From the NCBI GenBank assembly GCA_034231615.1, contig CM067309.1, positions 34,321,280-34,385,279 on the forward strand: 64,000 nt of DNA. Direction: 5' to 3'. This DNA comes from Meghimatium bilineatum (Eukaryota; Mollusca; Gastropoda; Stylommatophora; Philomycidae). The position numbers and the translations under genes were made by a program. Shown here in pieces: positions 22,029 through 33,435 of the stretch. The notes beneath the pieces are model-generated. The model was not told where the DNA came from, searched no databases, and was given only the letters and a program-made list of their open reading frames with translations. Positions within the stretch are counted from its first letter, which is position 1. Every line of letters begins with the position of its first letter.

Positions 22029-25000
22029 ATGTACCAAAGTTCTCTCAGACTCTTGACACTCGGGAAGACGATTCGAAGAAGCTTTATCAAATATTCTGGC
22101 ACATCCACACCAACAATTAAAATAAATATGATTAAGAATATTACAATAGATGGGTACGAGGCGCTGAACGCGGTTCTAAAGGAACAGACGGGGAAAGTAT
22201 ATGTTTTATTTAGCGGCAGTCCCAATGCAGAGGGTGTCAGCTGGTGTCCCGACTGCGTCAAAGGCAAGTTGCAAAGTTTACTAGCCGAAGCTAGAGTAAT
22301 AATTTAATATAATATTATATATATTATTGTTGTGTGAGGAAGCTTCTCGTCAAGGTGTTACAATATAGTTAATAATAGTTTAGGAAATGTTCTGGCACTG
22401 AAATGTTTAATTAAACTTTTACTTTTAGTATTGAATTTTATTTTAATAGAAATTTCAACAATAAATGATAAATAATACAGTGCTGAGTGCAGTGAATAGA
22501 AGTCTAAGTAGGCATAGTGATGAGTAATCTGAATATGCTTATCAGTATGATAGATCAGATAGTGTATTGTCAGTAGTGATGTAGGCCTAATTCGTCCATT
22601 GACATTGTCTTGACAGGTCAATGGGAATGTCACATGAGTTCTTAGTATGCATGTGATTATGATGTGGCTATTTTGAATAATTAAAACCACCATAGTATTT
22701 TAAATGACATATACCATATGTGATATATACTGTATAGGCTTGCATAAATATGTTATTAATTAAAATAGTATTACTAATATATTATTATCTAGGACGCTAT
22801 AGCTCATTATTGTGTTTTTGACTTCTCTGCACTCACTTAATTCTTATGCCTGTACAGTGCACATCATGATCATCATTCATAGGCCCTAATTAATTTTTAA
22901 AAGTCATTTTATTAATTAGTCAGCGGAATTAATTTGCTCGTCAAAGCATAGGTCCTCAATAAATAAACAGTGAATAACTTGACCTGTCCTGGCTTTCATT
23001 CATTCATTTTTATTTTGCGCTGAAGTTAGCGCAGAGGTCAAATCTCTCCAATTCTGTCTGTTCAAAGCTATTCTGTGCAGTTCTTGAATAGTATGAATAT
23101 TGGTTGTTTTACTTTCTCTAAGAATTGTTCTTTTGGTCTACCCCTTGCTCTTTTTCCTGTAGGTATCCATTCAAGAGATTGGTAGTGTATTCTGTTGGTG
23201 TCCTGGCTTTAGCTTCTCCTAATTCTTTCCATCTCATACTCATCCCTTACTTTTTTTAAATATCATAATTTTTCTTTCCTTTAGTTTAAGTATTTATTTT
23301 TCTTCTTTCTCAGACCAATTATATTTCCAGAACAATGCATGTCAGTGTCATAAGATCAAATCACTCTGTTGTATCTCCTATTCATCTTCAGTGCTGTTTC
23401 TTGAGTTCTCTCTGTACAGTGTACTTGGATGAGTTTCTCATTGGCCATCATATATTTCACGTCTTCTTTTCTATGTAAATGTAAGCATCCACTGATGAAA
23501 GTTTGTAGTTTTCTGGTTGCTTCTTTTGTTCTTTAAATTTCCATTGAAGTTAAAATGCTTAATTTATTATTCAGTTAAATTTCTACTGATTTTCATATAA
23601 TTCTTTTAATACATTAAAATAAAAATTCTTATCCTGACATTAGTGTCTTTTCCTCCGGTCTTTGTCTATGTAGCTGCCAATCTATATCTATCAGTGCTAT
23701 AAATAAATGTGGCAGTGGGTATTTTAGTGGTTCACTTATCCATCCTATTTTGTAAAAGAACATCATAATTACTTAGAACATTGACAAATGAAAAATAAAC
23801 TGCAGACTTACAACAAACCCCCCCCCCCCACTCCTGCTTATTTTACAATTGTGTAACTAGGAAAATCAATAGACATTCCTTAAAGGACCACTGAAAAGAG
23901 GTGGTAAGCTTATTTTAAGGAACTTTCTTTCCCATAGGAAATTGTATTTTAACCCTGATATGCATGATTCTATCTCCTAAAAGGACTGTTACACCTGTAA
24001 TATCATGTATGACTATTCTGCTTGTAAACTCCTGTTGTATAATTCAACCTGTAATTTCCTGTAGGATTATTTCACCTGTAATCTGCTGTATGAATATTTC
24101 CTATAATAATATACAATAAATAAAACTACAGCCAAGAGAATAGAGGCTTTTGAAATTAAGTGCTATAGAAGTTCTGAGATTACCATTCAAGAAAGGCCAA
24201 CCAAGACGTTCTAAGGAAAATCAATGTTTCAAAAAGGCTGGCTTAAAACACCATATTAACAAGGAAGTTAGATGTTTTTGGCCATATGAAGGGGACACGA
24301 TGGCATAGAAAGAGTGTTGTTGGAGGAGGCAGTTGAAACAGAGACTGACGAAGATATCGCTGGACAAGAGGTAGTTAGGAATGCATGCACATCGCTAGAG
24401 GAAGCTGGACAACATGCCAGAGACAGCGAGAATGTCAGGAGATTCAAAAGAAAGACTATGTTCTGGAAAAAGAATTTGTCACATGACAACAACAATCTTC
24501 TGTGATTTGTATGACATATGTGTTTTAAAATATCCATAATGGAGGATTTAGCTAATTCGACAAATATTTTGCAGCTGATCCAGTGATTGCACGGAATTTG
24601 GAGAAGGCTCCCAATGATGCAGTCTTCATCCACTGTCATGTGGGAGATAGAGCCTAGTAAGAATATGTATTGTGTTTTACTCTAGAATATTCAACATTTT
24701 CATCTGTGCCTTATTTTGTTCTCTGCTGAACTAGAAATTGTAATCTATATTTTAAAATTATCAGTTTAACAAGATTGCTATCAGCATTGGTAGGTGTTCT
24801 ATAAGTATTAATGATGATGAAATAATCCCTTTAGCTGTGAGCTGGTAGCTCCTTGACACAAGATGGTGATGAAATAATTCCTTTAATTGTGAGCTGGTAG
24901 CTCGTGACACATGATGATGATGATGAAATAATTCCTTTAGCTGTGAGCTGGTAGCTCTTGACACATGATGATGATGATGAAATAATTCCTTTAATTGTGA

Positions 25001-28000
25001 GCTGGTAGCTCTTGACACATCATGATGATGATGAAATAATTCCTTTAATTGTGAGCTGGTAGCTCTTGACACATGATGTTGGTGAAATAATCCCTTTAGC
25101 TGTGAGAAGGTAGCTCTTGACAAACCAGTCTTTCTGACCAAAGCACAGATTTTTCAGTTGTATAGCCGAGGTGACTGGCTCCTATAATGTTGTCTTCAAG
25201 GCGTGCATGTGTAAAGGGGGAGGGTGGTTATATAATAGGGGGGTTTTATCTTATAACACAACAATACTGATAACATATGTAATCAGAACAAGCAAGAAGT
25301 GGTCCTAATCCTGGACTAAGGCCTCCTATCAGTAACAACCTCCTATATTGCTCCTCCTAATATACAGAGGGCAAGATCATAAGAGCAATTTGTTCTGGCC
25401 CATGGTCAGATAACAGCATAATAGACGACTGAAGCCTAACTAGGAGGATTGACATTCCTGTTATTAATACTTCAAGTGATTGTAGAGTGTCTTAATAGTC
25501 TGTTGGAGGGTTGAGTGACAAGAAGAGTATACCCAATCCTTGGTTTATAAAGTTGAGGAGAAATCCCCAAAGAGAAAAGACCCAACTAGTTTCCCCTCCC
25601 ATTGGTTGATACCCTTCATAATATATTGTGTGCCGGTTCTGAACACGGCAGTTTCTCCTTAATCTTAACTCCACCGTCCTCTTTTATTACTACCTAGATT
25701 CCAAGTTAATTCTAACATTCAAAATACCAAAATAATTTCAGTTCAATTGCTCAGTACACCAAGTTATGGTAACCCTCAGCTATTCAACAGCCTATCAAAG
25801 TTTGTTATTGTCAGAGCATCACACTGCCCACCGTTTCCATGCTTCAACTATGCATTACATAATATCTATAACTTTCTATTCCTAGATGTTTTTACATATT
25901 ACAAATACGATAGCTCTTGGCTATTGAATATCTATCAAAGTTAGTTACTGTCAATATCTCAAGCCCTACACATTACAGTCTACGAGTGGTTCCTAGTTAT
26001 CCTCACAATATCTAACACAATTTTCTCCCTTCTCATACACACAAATTATATATAACCTGACACCATAAACACAAGCTGGAGCCTCAGGGAGCCCTATCCC
26101 CTTTCAAATAAACTTGCAAGACTACATTTTTGTAGGTATTCTCTCTGCTGCTTCTGAATTGATGAATTGAATTCTAATCACCTATTTATCTTCTGTGATC
26201 TTCATCCCTCACAATTACTCATGGATTCAATGAGTGCTTTGCCTCACTCATACATTCCTTATAACCCAGTGAAGTCCCTTGGTAAACTTAATTATAGTTT
26301 GTCTTGTCAAAACACAAACATACGCACTCAACCATAACCCAAATTTATAATTACGTAGATCAACTCTCTTTATACTGACCCATCTGGACCCTTTTTCGAC
26401 TTCTCCCCACAAATTTGGTTTGAAATGTGGTGTCGCTAGGAAGGAGCGGTTTCTTGCGCAAGAAAGAATGATAGTCTATCAACTATGTACTGGGACCGTC
26501 AGTCAGCGTGTAATGGCGGCTATACTCAAGGAGAGATCTGAACACCTATGGACTTTTTCGGAGTGCAGTGACGATGATCCAACGACTAACTAACAGTTAT
26601 GGGTGCATGTTTACTCTCAGAAGGAAGGCGTTCCAGTGCACCAGTATCCTAGAATTGTTGCATTCTGCCAAGAAAACATTACACAATTCAGGGGCGAGGC
26701 AGACCAAGACTATAATGGACACAGGATATGAAAGTTTTACTAAATTTGACACTGAAAATGGCTGAATAGCTTGCTCAGAACTAGGCTTACAGAATAGCAG
26801 AAGGACAATGGTCTACAGACACATCAGGATGAAGAAGAGACACCAGGATATTGAGAGAACTGACACACTTGCTCCAAGTGTTTGGCTGTCCCATAACATA
26901 TAGAGTCAAAGTGACTCAAAGTCATGCTGAAGTTGGATGTGTCATGCCAAAAGAGCAGATATCACAGCAATGCAGTAATTCATGATACAACACATTCTGT
27001 TCTCTGGACTGCATCCTGCTAATCTGCAGGAGTTTGAGAATGAATGCAGAAGAAGAATGTAATAAATGAAAGAAGAAAACATGGTTTTCTTCAAAACATG
27101 GGACTGTTTTTGTATGGATAGCGAAACAAAAATTTTTACAAGGTGCAGGCAAATGTGTTCATTTTTTCAGCAATTATTTCCTATGGCTATAATTACAGAG
27201 CAGTTATTTATAAGGGATGTGGGGGGGGGGAGAGTCTCAGTGGGTGGCGCATATATCTGCATCTAGCAGCAGTCCTCGCTTGTAACATACATACTACATC
27301 TCTATGTGTCGCAAGTAGGCGTAAGAAACTTATGGTAGCCATTTTGTATATAGAACTGAGTGGGCAGTCAGTGTCGTCACAAAATTTTGGGTTGGCGCTA
27401 ATTTTATAAAAAGTTGGAATAGTTAAGCAAACATGAACTGAAAACATTTGTGAATGAATTGTCTAGTTGAGATCTTCTCAACCTTGTGAGATTGTTGGCC
27501 AGTAAAAAAAAATATGAGATCAGAGCCTAGTCCAAGCAAATTCAATATATTCATGGATAACTGTACAATTCAAGGAGAAGACATGTTGCTGCAGCCTTGC
27601 GGTTGAGAATCACTGATTTAGTTCACTTTTATACTTTTTGTTTCATAATCTTCATGTTTTTCTGTTTTATATTTTCATATTTTCTCTGTCATATCTTCTA
27701 CAGTTGGAAAGATCAAAACAATGAATTTAGAAAAGACCCCAAGTTTGCTATCAGATGTGTTCCTACTCTCCTCAAACTAGGATCTGTGAGTATATGAACA
27801 AAGACTGCAAAAAAAACAGTTGTAACAAAAACAAAGGGTCAAATGCATACAACATGAAATAACTGGTGCTTACTTATAACCAAGCATTTTAACACTTTGC
27901 TGACCAGCAATCCAGAGCGTACTTGTCCGCCATTACCGAGGGTGCACACACAATTTTATACATTGACATCGTCGTCTTTAAAAATTCGTACAAAATCGAT

Positions 28001-28759
28001 CTAGCACAAGAAAGCCTTGAAACTTTCTATGCGTTGTAACGACTGTTTGCACTTTCTGAATGAATTTGAAAGTTCCAGAGTTATTTTAAGTGTAAAATGC
28101 CACTTATCATATTGCTAGGCCTAGATTTCTATATTACGTTAATTTCTATATATCATACAATATTTCCTTCGAAAACTCCGATATTTCTTGATAAAAACTC
28201 ACTCACTAGGTTATATCGTTATTCCCGACATGCCGCAATTTTTGCAGAACATAATTTCCCGGAAACACTATTTTTAGCACGTTATTGCAATGGGTATTCC
28301 TATTTCCCATTTTTCTGATGCATCATAGCAAATTCGACTAACGTCGAAATTGGTCAGCAAAGTGTTAACCGAGAAGTCTTCATCGGGAGACAAATGGACT
28401 ATAACAGAATAATGCTACGCTAAAACTACGCTAGGCTAATTAATCCTAAAAGTAGAAATAGAAAATAAGAAATGAAATAAATAAGAGCATGAAGTCAGAG
28501 CAGCAAAAGTGGAATGTGAGTGAAAAAAAGTAACGGCATGAAATTGTATTAAATCTGTAATAATCAAAGTGAAAAGAAAATGGCAGTAAGAATCATGGAA
28601 TCTTTATAAATTAAAATTAATTATTCTTATTTCAGGCAAAAGTAGGTTTAGAAACTCATAATTTATTCACTTTTTCCTCCCCAGCGTCAGAAACTTGAAG
28701 AGGAACAGTGTCTAAGTGATGACCTTATTCAGATGTTATTTGAAGAAGAAGAAGACTAG
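22029..28759 (+). CDS. TXNDC17: TXNDC17 / TRP14 thioredoxin-related protein, complete, 4 exons
   Basis: Small thioredoxin-fold disulfide reductase; in mammals it is cytosolic and reduced by thioredoxin reductase. Exons 22029-22263, 24575-24656, 27704-27785 and 28685-28759 join in frame to 474 nt (157 residues), or to 124 residues from the internal Met at 22128. The 124-residue form matches the human length (about 123) and start. Exon 1 has the family-specific active site SWCPDC; exon 2 has DAVFIHCHVGDRA; exon 3 has YWKDQNNEFRKD and the cis-proline segment VPTLLKLGS; exon 4 ends LIQMLFEEEED. Intron 1 begins GC, not GT (AAAG|GCAAGT); the K|A junction with exon 2 fits the family exactly. Introns 2 and 3 are GT-AG. 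Residues 1-33 of the long form are basic with no Asp or Glu and resemble a mitochondrial presequence. Introns hold LINE and SINE debris and a tandem array. Confidence 0.95.
22264..22272 (+). promoter_or_regulatory. Non-canonical GC 5' splice site of TXNDC17 intron 1
   Basis: GTCAAAG|GCAAGT. Apart from the C at +2 this is a strong donor match, as is usual for GC-AG introns. No GT within the next bases would keep the Lys-Ala join that the protein family requires. Confidence 0.85.
22300..23000. other. TXNDC17 intron 1, AT-rich, no feature
   Basis: No exon or repeat family recognised. Confidence 0.35.
23005..23280 (-). mobile_element. LINE 3' end fragment (GKRARGRPKE type)
   Basis: The minus strand reads EWIPTGKRARGRPKE and FKNCTE, paralleling 43955-44165, where the same blocks are better kept. 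Confidence 0.65.
23281..24125. other. TXNDC17 intron 1, LINE-like debris and AT-rich DNA
   Basis: 23290-23560 carries minus-strand scraps compatible with further LINE sequence but not classifiable. The rest is featureless except a C run near 23819. Confidence 0.35.
24130..24500 (+). mobile_element. RTE-like LINE C-terminal fragment
   Basis: Reads TAKRIEAFEIKCYR, then VETETDEDIAGQEVVR, RNACTSLEEAGQHARDSE, VRRFKRKT. It ends just before TXNDC17 exon 2. Frameshifts separate the first and second parts. Confidence 0.7.
24810..25115. repeat. About 60-bp array, 5 units, TXNDC17 intron 2
   Basis: Units contain GTGAGCTGGTAGCTCTTGAC, ACACATGATGATGATGATGA and AAATAATTCCTTTA, with (GAT)n length variation. 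A diverged single copy occurs near 53350 and another near 18105-18170. Confidence 0.9.
25120..26395. other. TXNDC17 intron 2, no supportable gene
   Basis: AT-rich; a near-duplicated phrase (CAGCTATTCAACAGCCTATC near 25778 and CTTGGCTATTGAATATCTATC near 25916) suggests an old repeat. Nothing else seen. Confidence 0.35.
26400..26610 (+). mobile_element. RNase H-type LINE tail fragment
   Basis: Matches the C-terminal part of the 863-1645 frame (GTVSRSVMADTLKERSEQLW corresponds to GTCAGCGTGTAATGGCGGC and following). Frameshifted. Confidence 0.65.
26885..27055 (+). mobile_element. SINE-like family A, partial copy
   Basis: GTTTGGCTGTCCCATAACAT, CATGCTGAAGTTGGATGTGT, CTGCATCCTGCTAATCTGC and TTGAGAATGAATGCAGAAG; 5' part missing. 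Confidence 0.8.
27249..27420 (+). repeat. Unclassified dispersed repeat F, copy 1
   Basis: Inverted relative to 52983-53150: shared blocks ATCTAGCAGCAGTCCT..., GTAGCCATTTTGTATATAGA, GAACTGAGTGGGCAGTCA and CACAAAATTTTG. No coding signal. Confidence 0.6.
27889..28368. mobile_element. TTAA-type (piggyBac-like) non-autonomous element, complete copy
   Basis: 480 bp bounded by TTAACACTTTGCTGACCA and TGGTCAGCAAAGTGTTAA, perfect inverted ends starting at TTAA, the piggyBac target signature. It lies in TXNDC17 intron 3 and has no transposase. Confidence 0.88.
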
Positions 28760-29051
28760 GTGCAACAGCAGATTCACTTGATGGACAAATTCATGGCCAG
28801 ATTCTGGTTGTGGACAACAGCAGAGCCAGCTTTTCTTTTATCACGTACTTATGGAAGCATAAACTGAAAATATATCCTGACAAAAAGATATTTATTTTGA
28901 CAAACATTATTCCAGAATATTTGTGATGGCCACTGTGTTGTATATTCTGTCTGCTTTTTAAAAAATTTATCATACTTGTGATATGAAAAGCTAGTCAAGA
29001 CATTTGTGGAGTTGATGTACGTGTATGTCATGTTTATTTAAAAGAAATATT

Positions 29052-30052
29052 TTAACACTTTACTGACCAATAATCCAGAGTGTACTTATCTCCCATTATC
29101 AAGGTGTAAACAAATGATTGAGACATCAACATCAATACACATCTGTGTTAAATCTAAACTATGTCCGAGATATTTGACATTTTCTGTCATAATGAGTGTT
29201 TGCATTTTCTGAATGAATTTGAAAGCCCCAGAGTTATTTCAAGACTGGAATCCTACTTATTTTAATGCTGGTCATAGATTACTTTTATATGCAAAAAAAT
29301 CTCTCCATCTTTCCTTTCAGAAATTTGGTTTCTTCATGGTTAATACTGAAAATTTACTTTGTTTTGATGCGAGCACTAAACTGGCTGGAATCGCAAGCCT
29401 ATTCCCATGAGTGTATACTAAAAGACAAAAATGAATATGATTCATAAAGTTTAAACAGGTGATGTACGTAGGGAATGGGTGGATTCATTAGAGAGCTAAA
29501 AATTTGGGCTCACTGCGAAATATCATGTTTATCTTTATCACCAGGCACACGGGTGTAGAGGGAAACAAACAGGTCGGCCAATTAGCTAACTTGGGTGAGT
29601 AGACATACTCACTGCTCTTTGATTCCGCACGATCAGATGATGTTGAGTTAAATTAGCATGAGTCAATATTGAGAATACGCTAGTTGGGAGTGTCTGTGGA
29701 GAAATACCTACAAGGATTTTACAAAGAGCATTGAACCAACATAGAATCAGAACCATCAGTTGTTGTGCCCGTAGAGATTTACTGTAGCGCATCTGAACAC
29801 CTATGGACATGTCATGTGTGCGAAGAGGAAAATCAACACACTTAATACTCAAAAATGTTGTTAATAGACTGTATTTCATGGGTGCCAATATTTTGGAATA
29901 ACATACTATCCTGGATGAGCTATTCTTAGTAACAATATCACTATGGTTGCCATATTCCTGAAGTATAACGGTTTTTACTATCATCAAAGTTAGTCACCAA
30001 CGGTATGTAACGAAAATTTTATGACAGTTGAATTTGGTCAGTAAAGTGTTAA
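29052..30052. mobile_element. TTAA-type (piggyBac-like) element, copy 2 with insertion
   Basis: Ends TTAACACTTTACTGACCA and TTTGGTCAGTAAAGTGTTAA. About 1 kb long, partly because a LINE RNase H fragment sits inside (29455-29870). Confidence 0.85.
29455..29870 (+). mobile_element. RNase H-type LINE fragment inside a DNA element
   Basis: Contains GVEGNKQVGQLA (the NE.AD.LA motif with the Asp lost) and EHLWTCHVCEEE, matching the 863-1645 family. Stops and frameshifts are present. Confidence 0.65.
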
Positions 30053-30284
30053 AAAAGCAATGTTTTAACATGGATTAGGTCTGGCATGGTATAAGTGGGG
30101 GACTGGAAATTCAACATTTATTGATAAGCTGTGTCTGTAACTTGGTATACTTGAGTTATTATTTTTGTGTTCAAGTATGTGGTATCATCAAAAAACAGAT
30201 GGTTGCATATGGAAGACACATCATGATGTATGATTTCATATATACTTATACATATATATATTTATACAGTTATACTGTCAGAGA

Positions 30285-30440
30285 ACTTGTCTCATGTAAT
30301 TAGATCATTTGTAGACCCGTGTCCTTGGATATATACCCCTTCCTTATCTGAGAGCCTGGTTCCTGTCTAGAAAACACTCTGCAGTAGAGGTTGGCGAATT
30401 CGCTTAGCAAAGACTGGGACAATATGGCTTCCTGCTTTTT
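30285..30440 (-). mobile_element. SINE-like family C fragment
   Basis: Shares the AATTAGA..-GAGCCTGGTTCC-GAAAACACTC-CAGTAGAGGTTGG order with other family C copies; strongly diverged. Confidence 0.5.
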
Positions 30441-30474
30441 GCTTGTTCATGACTTGACACTGCCCTCTACCTTC

Positions 30475-30890
30475 TCTCTGTACTCAGTAGACTAGTCTTA
30501 CTTTTCTGTGTACTCAGTAGACTAGTCTTACTTCTCTGTGTACTCAGTAGACTAGTCTTACTTCTCTCTCTGTACTCAGTAGACTAGTCTTACTTCTCTT
30601 TCTGTACTCAGTAGACTAGTCTTACTTCTCTTTCTGTACTCAGTAGACTAGTCTTACTTCTCTTTCTGTACTCAGTAGACTAGTCTTACTTCTCTTTCTG
30701 TACTCAGTAGACTAGTCTTACTTCTCTTTCTGTACTCAGTAGACTAGTCTTACTTCTCTTTCTGTACTCAGTAGACTAGTCTTACTTCTCTCTCTGTACT
30801 CAGTAGACTAGTCTTACTTCTCTCTCTGTACTCAGTAGACTAGTCTTACTTCTCTTTCTGTACTCAGTAGACTAGTCTTACTTCTCTGCA
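30475..30890. repeat. 30-34-bp minisatellite, about 13 units
   Basis: Unit CTGTACTCAGTAGACTAGTC + TTACTTCTCTTT; length differences are in the CT-rich spacer. Confidence 0.95.
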
Positions 30891-31429
30891 GCCTTGCTCA
30901 CTATTATCTCTAGTGAGTTGGACATGGCAGTCCATACAGAGACTCAATAAAAGAAAGAAATGCATGCATAGCAGTTGCAGCTAGCACATTCACTAAACTA
31001 TTATCTGGAAATGAAAAGATCTAGGAAGAATCACCAAGATCTAGGAAGAATCACCAAGCTAAAGCTATTCAACTCCTGTATTGTCTCAGTATTAACTGTC
31101 TCAGTCTACTCTGCCTGAACATGATCTACAAGGTTTTAGTCAGGTGTTTTGCTTGAGCTTCGAAACTATCAGTTTCTAGTGTGTCTCACGAAAAGGTCTT
31201 GGTTATCCGCATGCTCAAGGAGTTGCAGAAACCAGTTCAAGAAACCTTTGAGCCACAAACAATCTATGCCAGATATTTGTCATCTTGTATTACATTCAAA
31301 TTGACTCTGATTGTGTGAAGATATGCTAATTGTGATCATTTGGTGATCGTGATTTATTGTCTTATTTTAGCAAATATTCTGGTACCAGAACATCATCCCA
31401 CAGATTGTTGCTTAGTCTTGGATTTTTTG

Positions 31430-31810
31430 TTTTGTGTTCGTTTGTCTACTTTTGATGGTAATCTTATTCTTGTGTCTGCTTTTAATGTTTTTCTCATTAT
31501 TGTGTCTACTTATGATGTTTTTTTTGTGATTATGTATAATTTTGATGTTTATCTTATTATTGTCCACTTTTGGCGTTCTTCTTGTGTCTACTTTGATGGT
31601 AATCTTATTCTTGTCTACTATTGATGTTTTTATTATTGTGTCTATTTTGATGTTTTTATTATTATTGTGTCTACTTTGGATGTTTATCTTATTGTCTACT
31701 TTGAATGTTATTCCTATTACTGTATCTACTTTTGATTATCTTATTATTATGTCTAATTTTGATGTTTATCTTATTCTCATGTCTACTTTTGATTCTTTTC
31801 TCTTACCACT
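31430..31810. repeat. Degenerate T-rich array
   Basis: Repeats of TGATGTTTATCTTATTATTG and TGTCTACTTTTGATG with many length changes. The resulting hydrophobic open frames are artefacts. Confidence 0.85.
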
Positions 31811-31839
31811 AACATTTATGTTTCATTTTTAAGTGGGTA

Positions 31840-32160
31840 ATGAAAGGAGACTGTTACACTTTATTTAATTCTCTCTTGTGTCAGAATGTGGTACTAATAC
31901 AGTGACATCGTCAACCTCTTCTATCACTGCTAAGTTGACTCCTACTCACAGCTAATGGGATTATACCATCATCTAAGTTGACTTAGTTACTGTGACAGAT
32001 TGGGGGGAGGGGGATAGTCTAATCTATAAGGAAAGCTTATATGGAAGGTTGAATTACATTTGTACATATACAGAACTATGGATACAAAAATATGAAATAA
32101 AAAACAAAATATGACAAATTTCAAATCTTATTTTGTTTGTGTAATTGTGACTCCATTTGT
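31840..32160. other. No feature seen
   Basis: Unique-looking AT-rich spacer. Confidence 0.35.
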
Positions 32161-32243
32161 GGTCTACAAATTTCCATATATAACAACTTCAACAACACTT
32201 TTCAAAATCCCAAATTATATTTCTCCTGTATTGTTTGTACGGT

Positions 32244-32405
32244 TCACTGCCGAAGACGGATGTGTTGGGCCATTGGCGCAAATAAAACGCAACACAATGC
32301 AGTTCCATTCTCTGGACTACATTCAACTGGAAATCTTGTATGATCATTGTCCTGTTACAAGAGAAATCCAGTGGGAGTTTGAGAATGAACGCTGAAGAAG
32401 AAGAA
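32244..32405 (+). mobile_element. SINE-like family B copy
   Basis: GCCGAAGACGGATGTGTTGG, GGCGCAAATAAAACGCAAC and a GAAGAAGAAG tail; flanked by GTTTGTAC (about 32235 and 32406). Confidence 0.88.
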
Positions 32406-32483
32406 GTTTGTACTGTATATAGTATTGTACTGTATATCTCGTATATAGTAAATTCGTCGTCTTTTAATGTTTTGTTTGTGTCT

Positions 32484-32645
32484 TGATAAAGACCTTTTGG
32501 TTGAAACGTTGAATATGATTTGTGTATTGTAATTTTTATGATTTCTTGTGTGCTCATCATTGCCCATCATTACCCACTAGTTTTTGTTATAGTCTATGGT
32601 GTCCCATTGAGACGATATATAAACCTGTGTTTTACGTAAGTCTAA
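32484..32645 (+). mobile_element. Penelope-like terminal repeat, family 2, inside a MITE
   Basis: TTGATAAAGACCTTTTGGTTG, GATTTGTGTATTGTAATTT and TGTGTTTTACGTAAGTC match the copies at 7355 and 18245. Confidence 0.65.
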
Positions 32646-32807
32646 TTACTGTATATAGCGAATTTCTGTTATTACATACATATTTCATTGGTTCATATCA
32701 TGTTGTTAGAATGAGATTCCACTGTATAGGTTTTGCTGAAATCTCTCAAAATATTTTCTTGTAAGAAATTGTTTGTGCTACAGGTATCTAGTAAACTAGA
32801 TGACAAA

Positions 32808-32905
32808 AAGTTCTACAAGATTTCCAGCAGTATATAGTCCAGAGAACGGAACTGTATTGTTGCCATTTTATTTGCGCTGATGACCAGACGCATCTGACTT
32901 TGGCA
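32808..32905 (-). mobile_element. SINE-like family B, partial copy
   Basis: TTCTACAAGATTTCCAGCAG, ATAGTCCAGAGAACGGAA and CATTTTATTTGCGCTGATG, minus-strand family B without its tail. Confidence 0.7.
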
Positions 32906-32934
32906 ATGAATATTGAAAATTCTTTTCATTAAAA

Positions 32935-33055
32935 CTATCTCGTCATATCTCGCTATAAAAACTTGGTCCGGACTGATGAAATATTTATGTAATAATATAC
33001 ATTTGCTATATACAGTAGAAACAATAAAGAGTAAATATAATTGGGGATTTTGATA
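32935..33055 (+). mobile_element. pogo/Tigger-type MITE, partial copy
   Basis: ACTTGGTCCGGAC, GCTATATACAGTAGAAAC and AATATAATTGGGGATTTTG match 39247-39425. The right part is replaced by the Penelope-like element, so that element landed in this MITE. Confidence 0.7.
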
Positions 33056-33134
33056 TAAATAACCAAATGGTCAGAGGGTGTCCGACAAAGTGGGACACAA
33101 AACATACAATAAAACTAAACAGGAGAATTGCCGA

Positions 33135-33327
33135 TACGTGGAGAATTGTCCTGTTTAGTTTTATTGTATGTATTTTTATATATACTTTTTAAAATATATT
33201 TTTATTAATAGGCTAGGTAAGTTTTTAGTAACCTGTTTACCTCATTTTGCGTTACTATTTGTTCATTAGGTTACTGCGGCACCATCCACTTTGTCGGACA
33301 CCCTCTGACCATTTGGTTATTTATATT
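33135..33327 (+). repeat. Penelope-like element left terminal repeat
   Basis: Nearly identical to 37540-37722; the few differences include short indels in the T-rich middle. The similarity suggests a fairly young insertion. Confidence 0.88.
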
Positions 33328-33435
33328 TGTCTTCCAGCTGCTACTTTACATGGTTTTCGTTGTCTACTTGTTTTTGTTTCTCATTTTCACTTAGCATAGG
33401 TTTTTTATTATATCACTACATCTACCTCTTTACGC

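Larger units (their letters stand above)
32165..32726 (-). mobile_element. pogo/Tigger-type MITE split by two retroelement insertions
   Basis: Pieces 32165-32243, 32406-32455 and 32646-32726 match the 12331-12506 copy in order and end in GAGATTCCACTGTA. The gaps hold a family B SINE and a Penelope-like terminal repeat. The other TIR is lost. Confidence 0.75.

Noticed and set aside
24761..25141. Minus-strand frame of 126 codons with His-rich repeats
   Set aside because: Translation of the 60-bp array with (GAT)n; no independent support.
22029..28759. TXNDC17 as a pseudogene because of the missing GT donor
   Set aside because: All four exons join in frame with every conserved motif present, and the GC donor is otherwise a strong match.
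33056..33330. Hammerhead ribozyme in the Penelope-like terminal repeats
   Set aside because: Such ribozymes are known in this element class, but I found no CTGATGA...GAAA core in either terminal-repeat copy. A covariance-model search would settle it.
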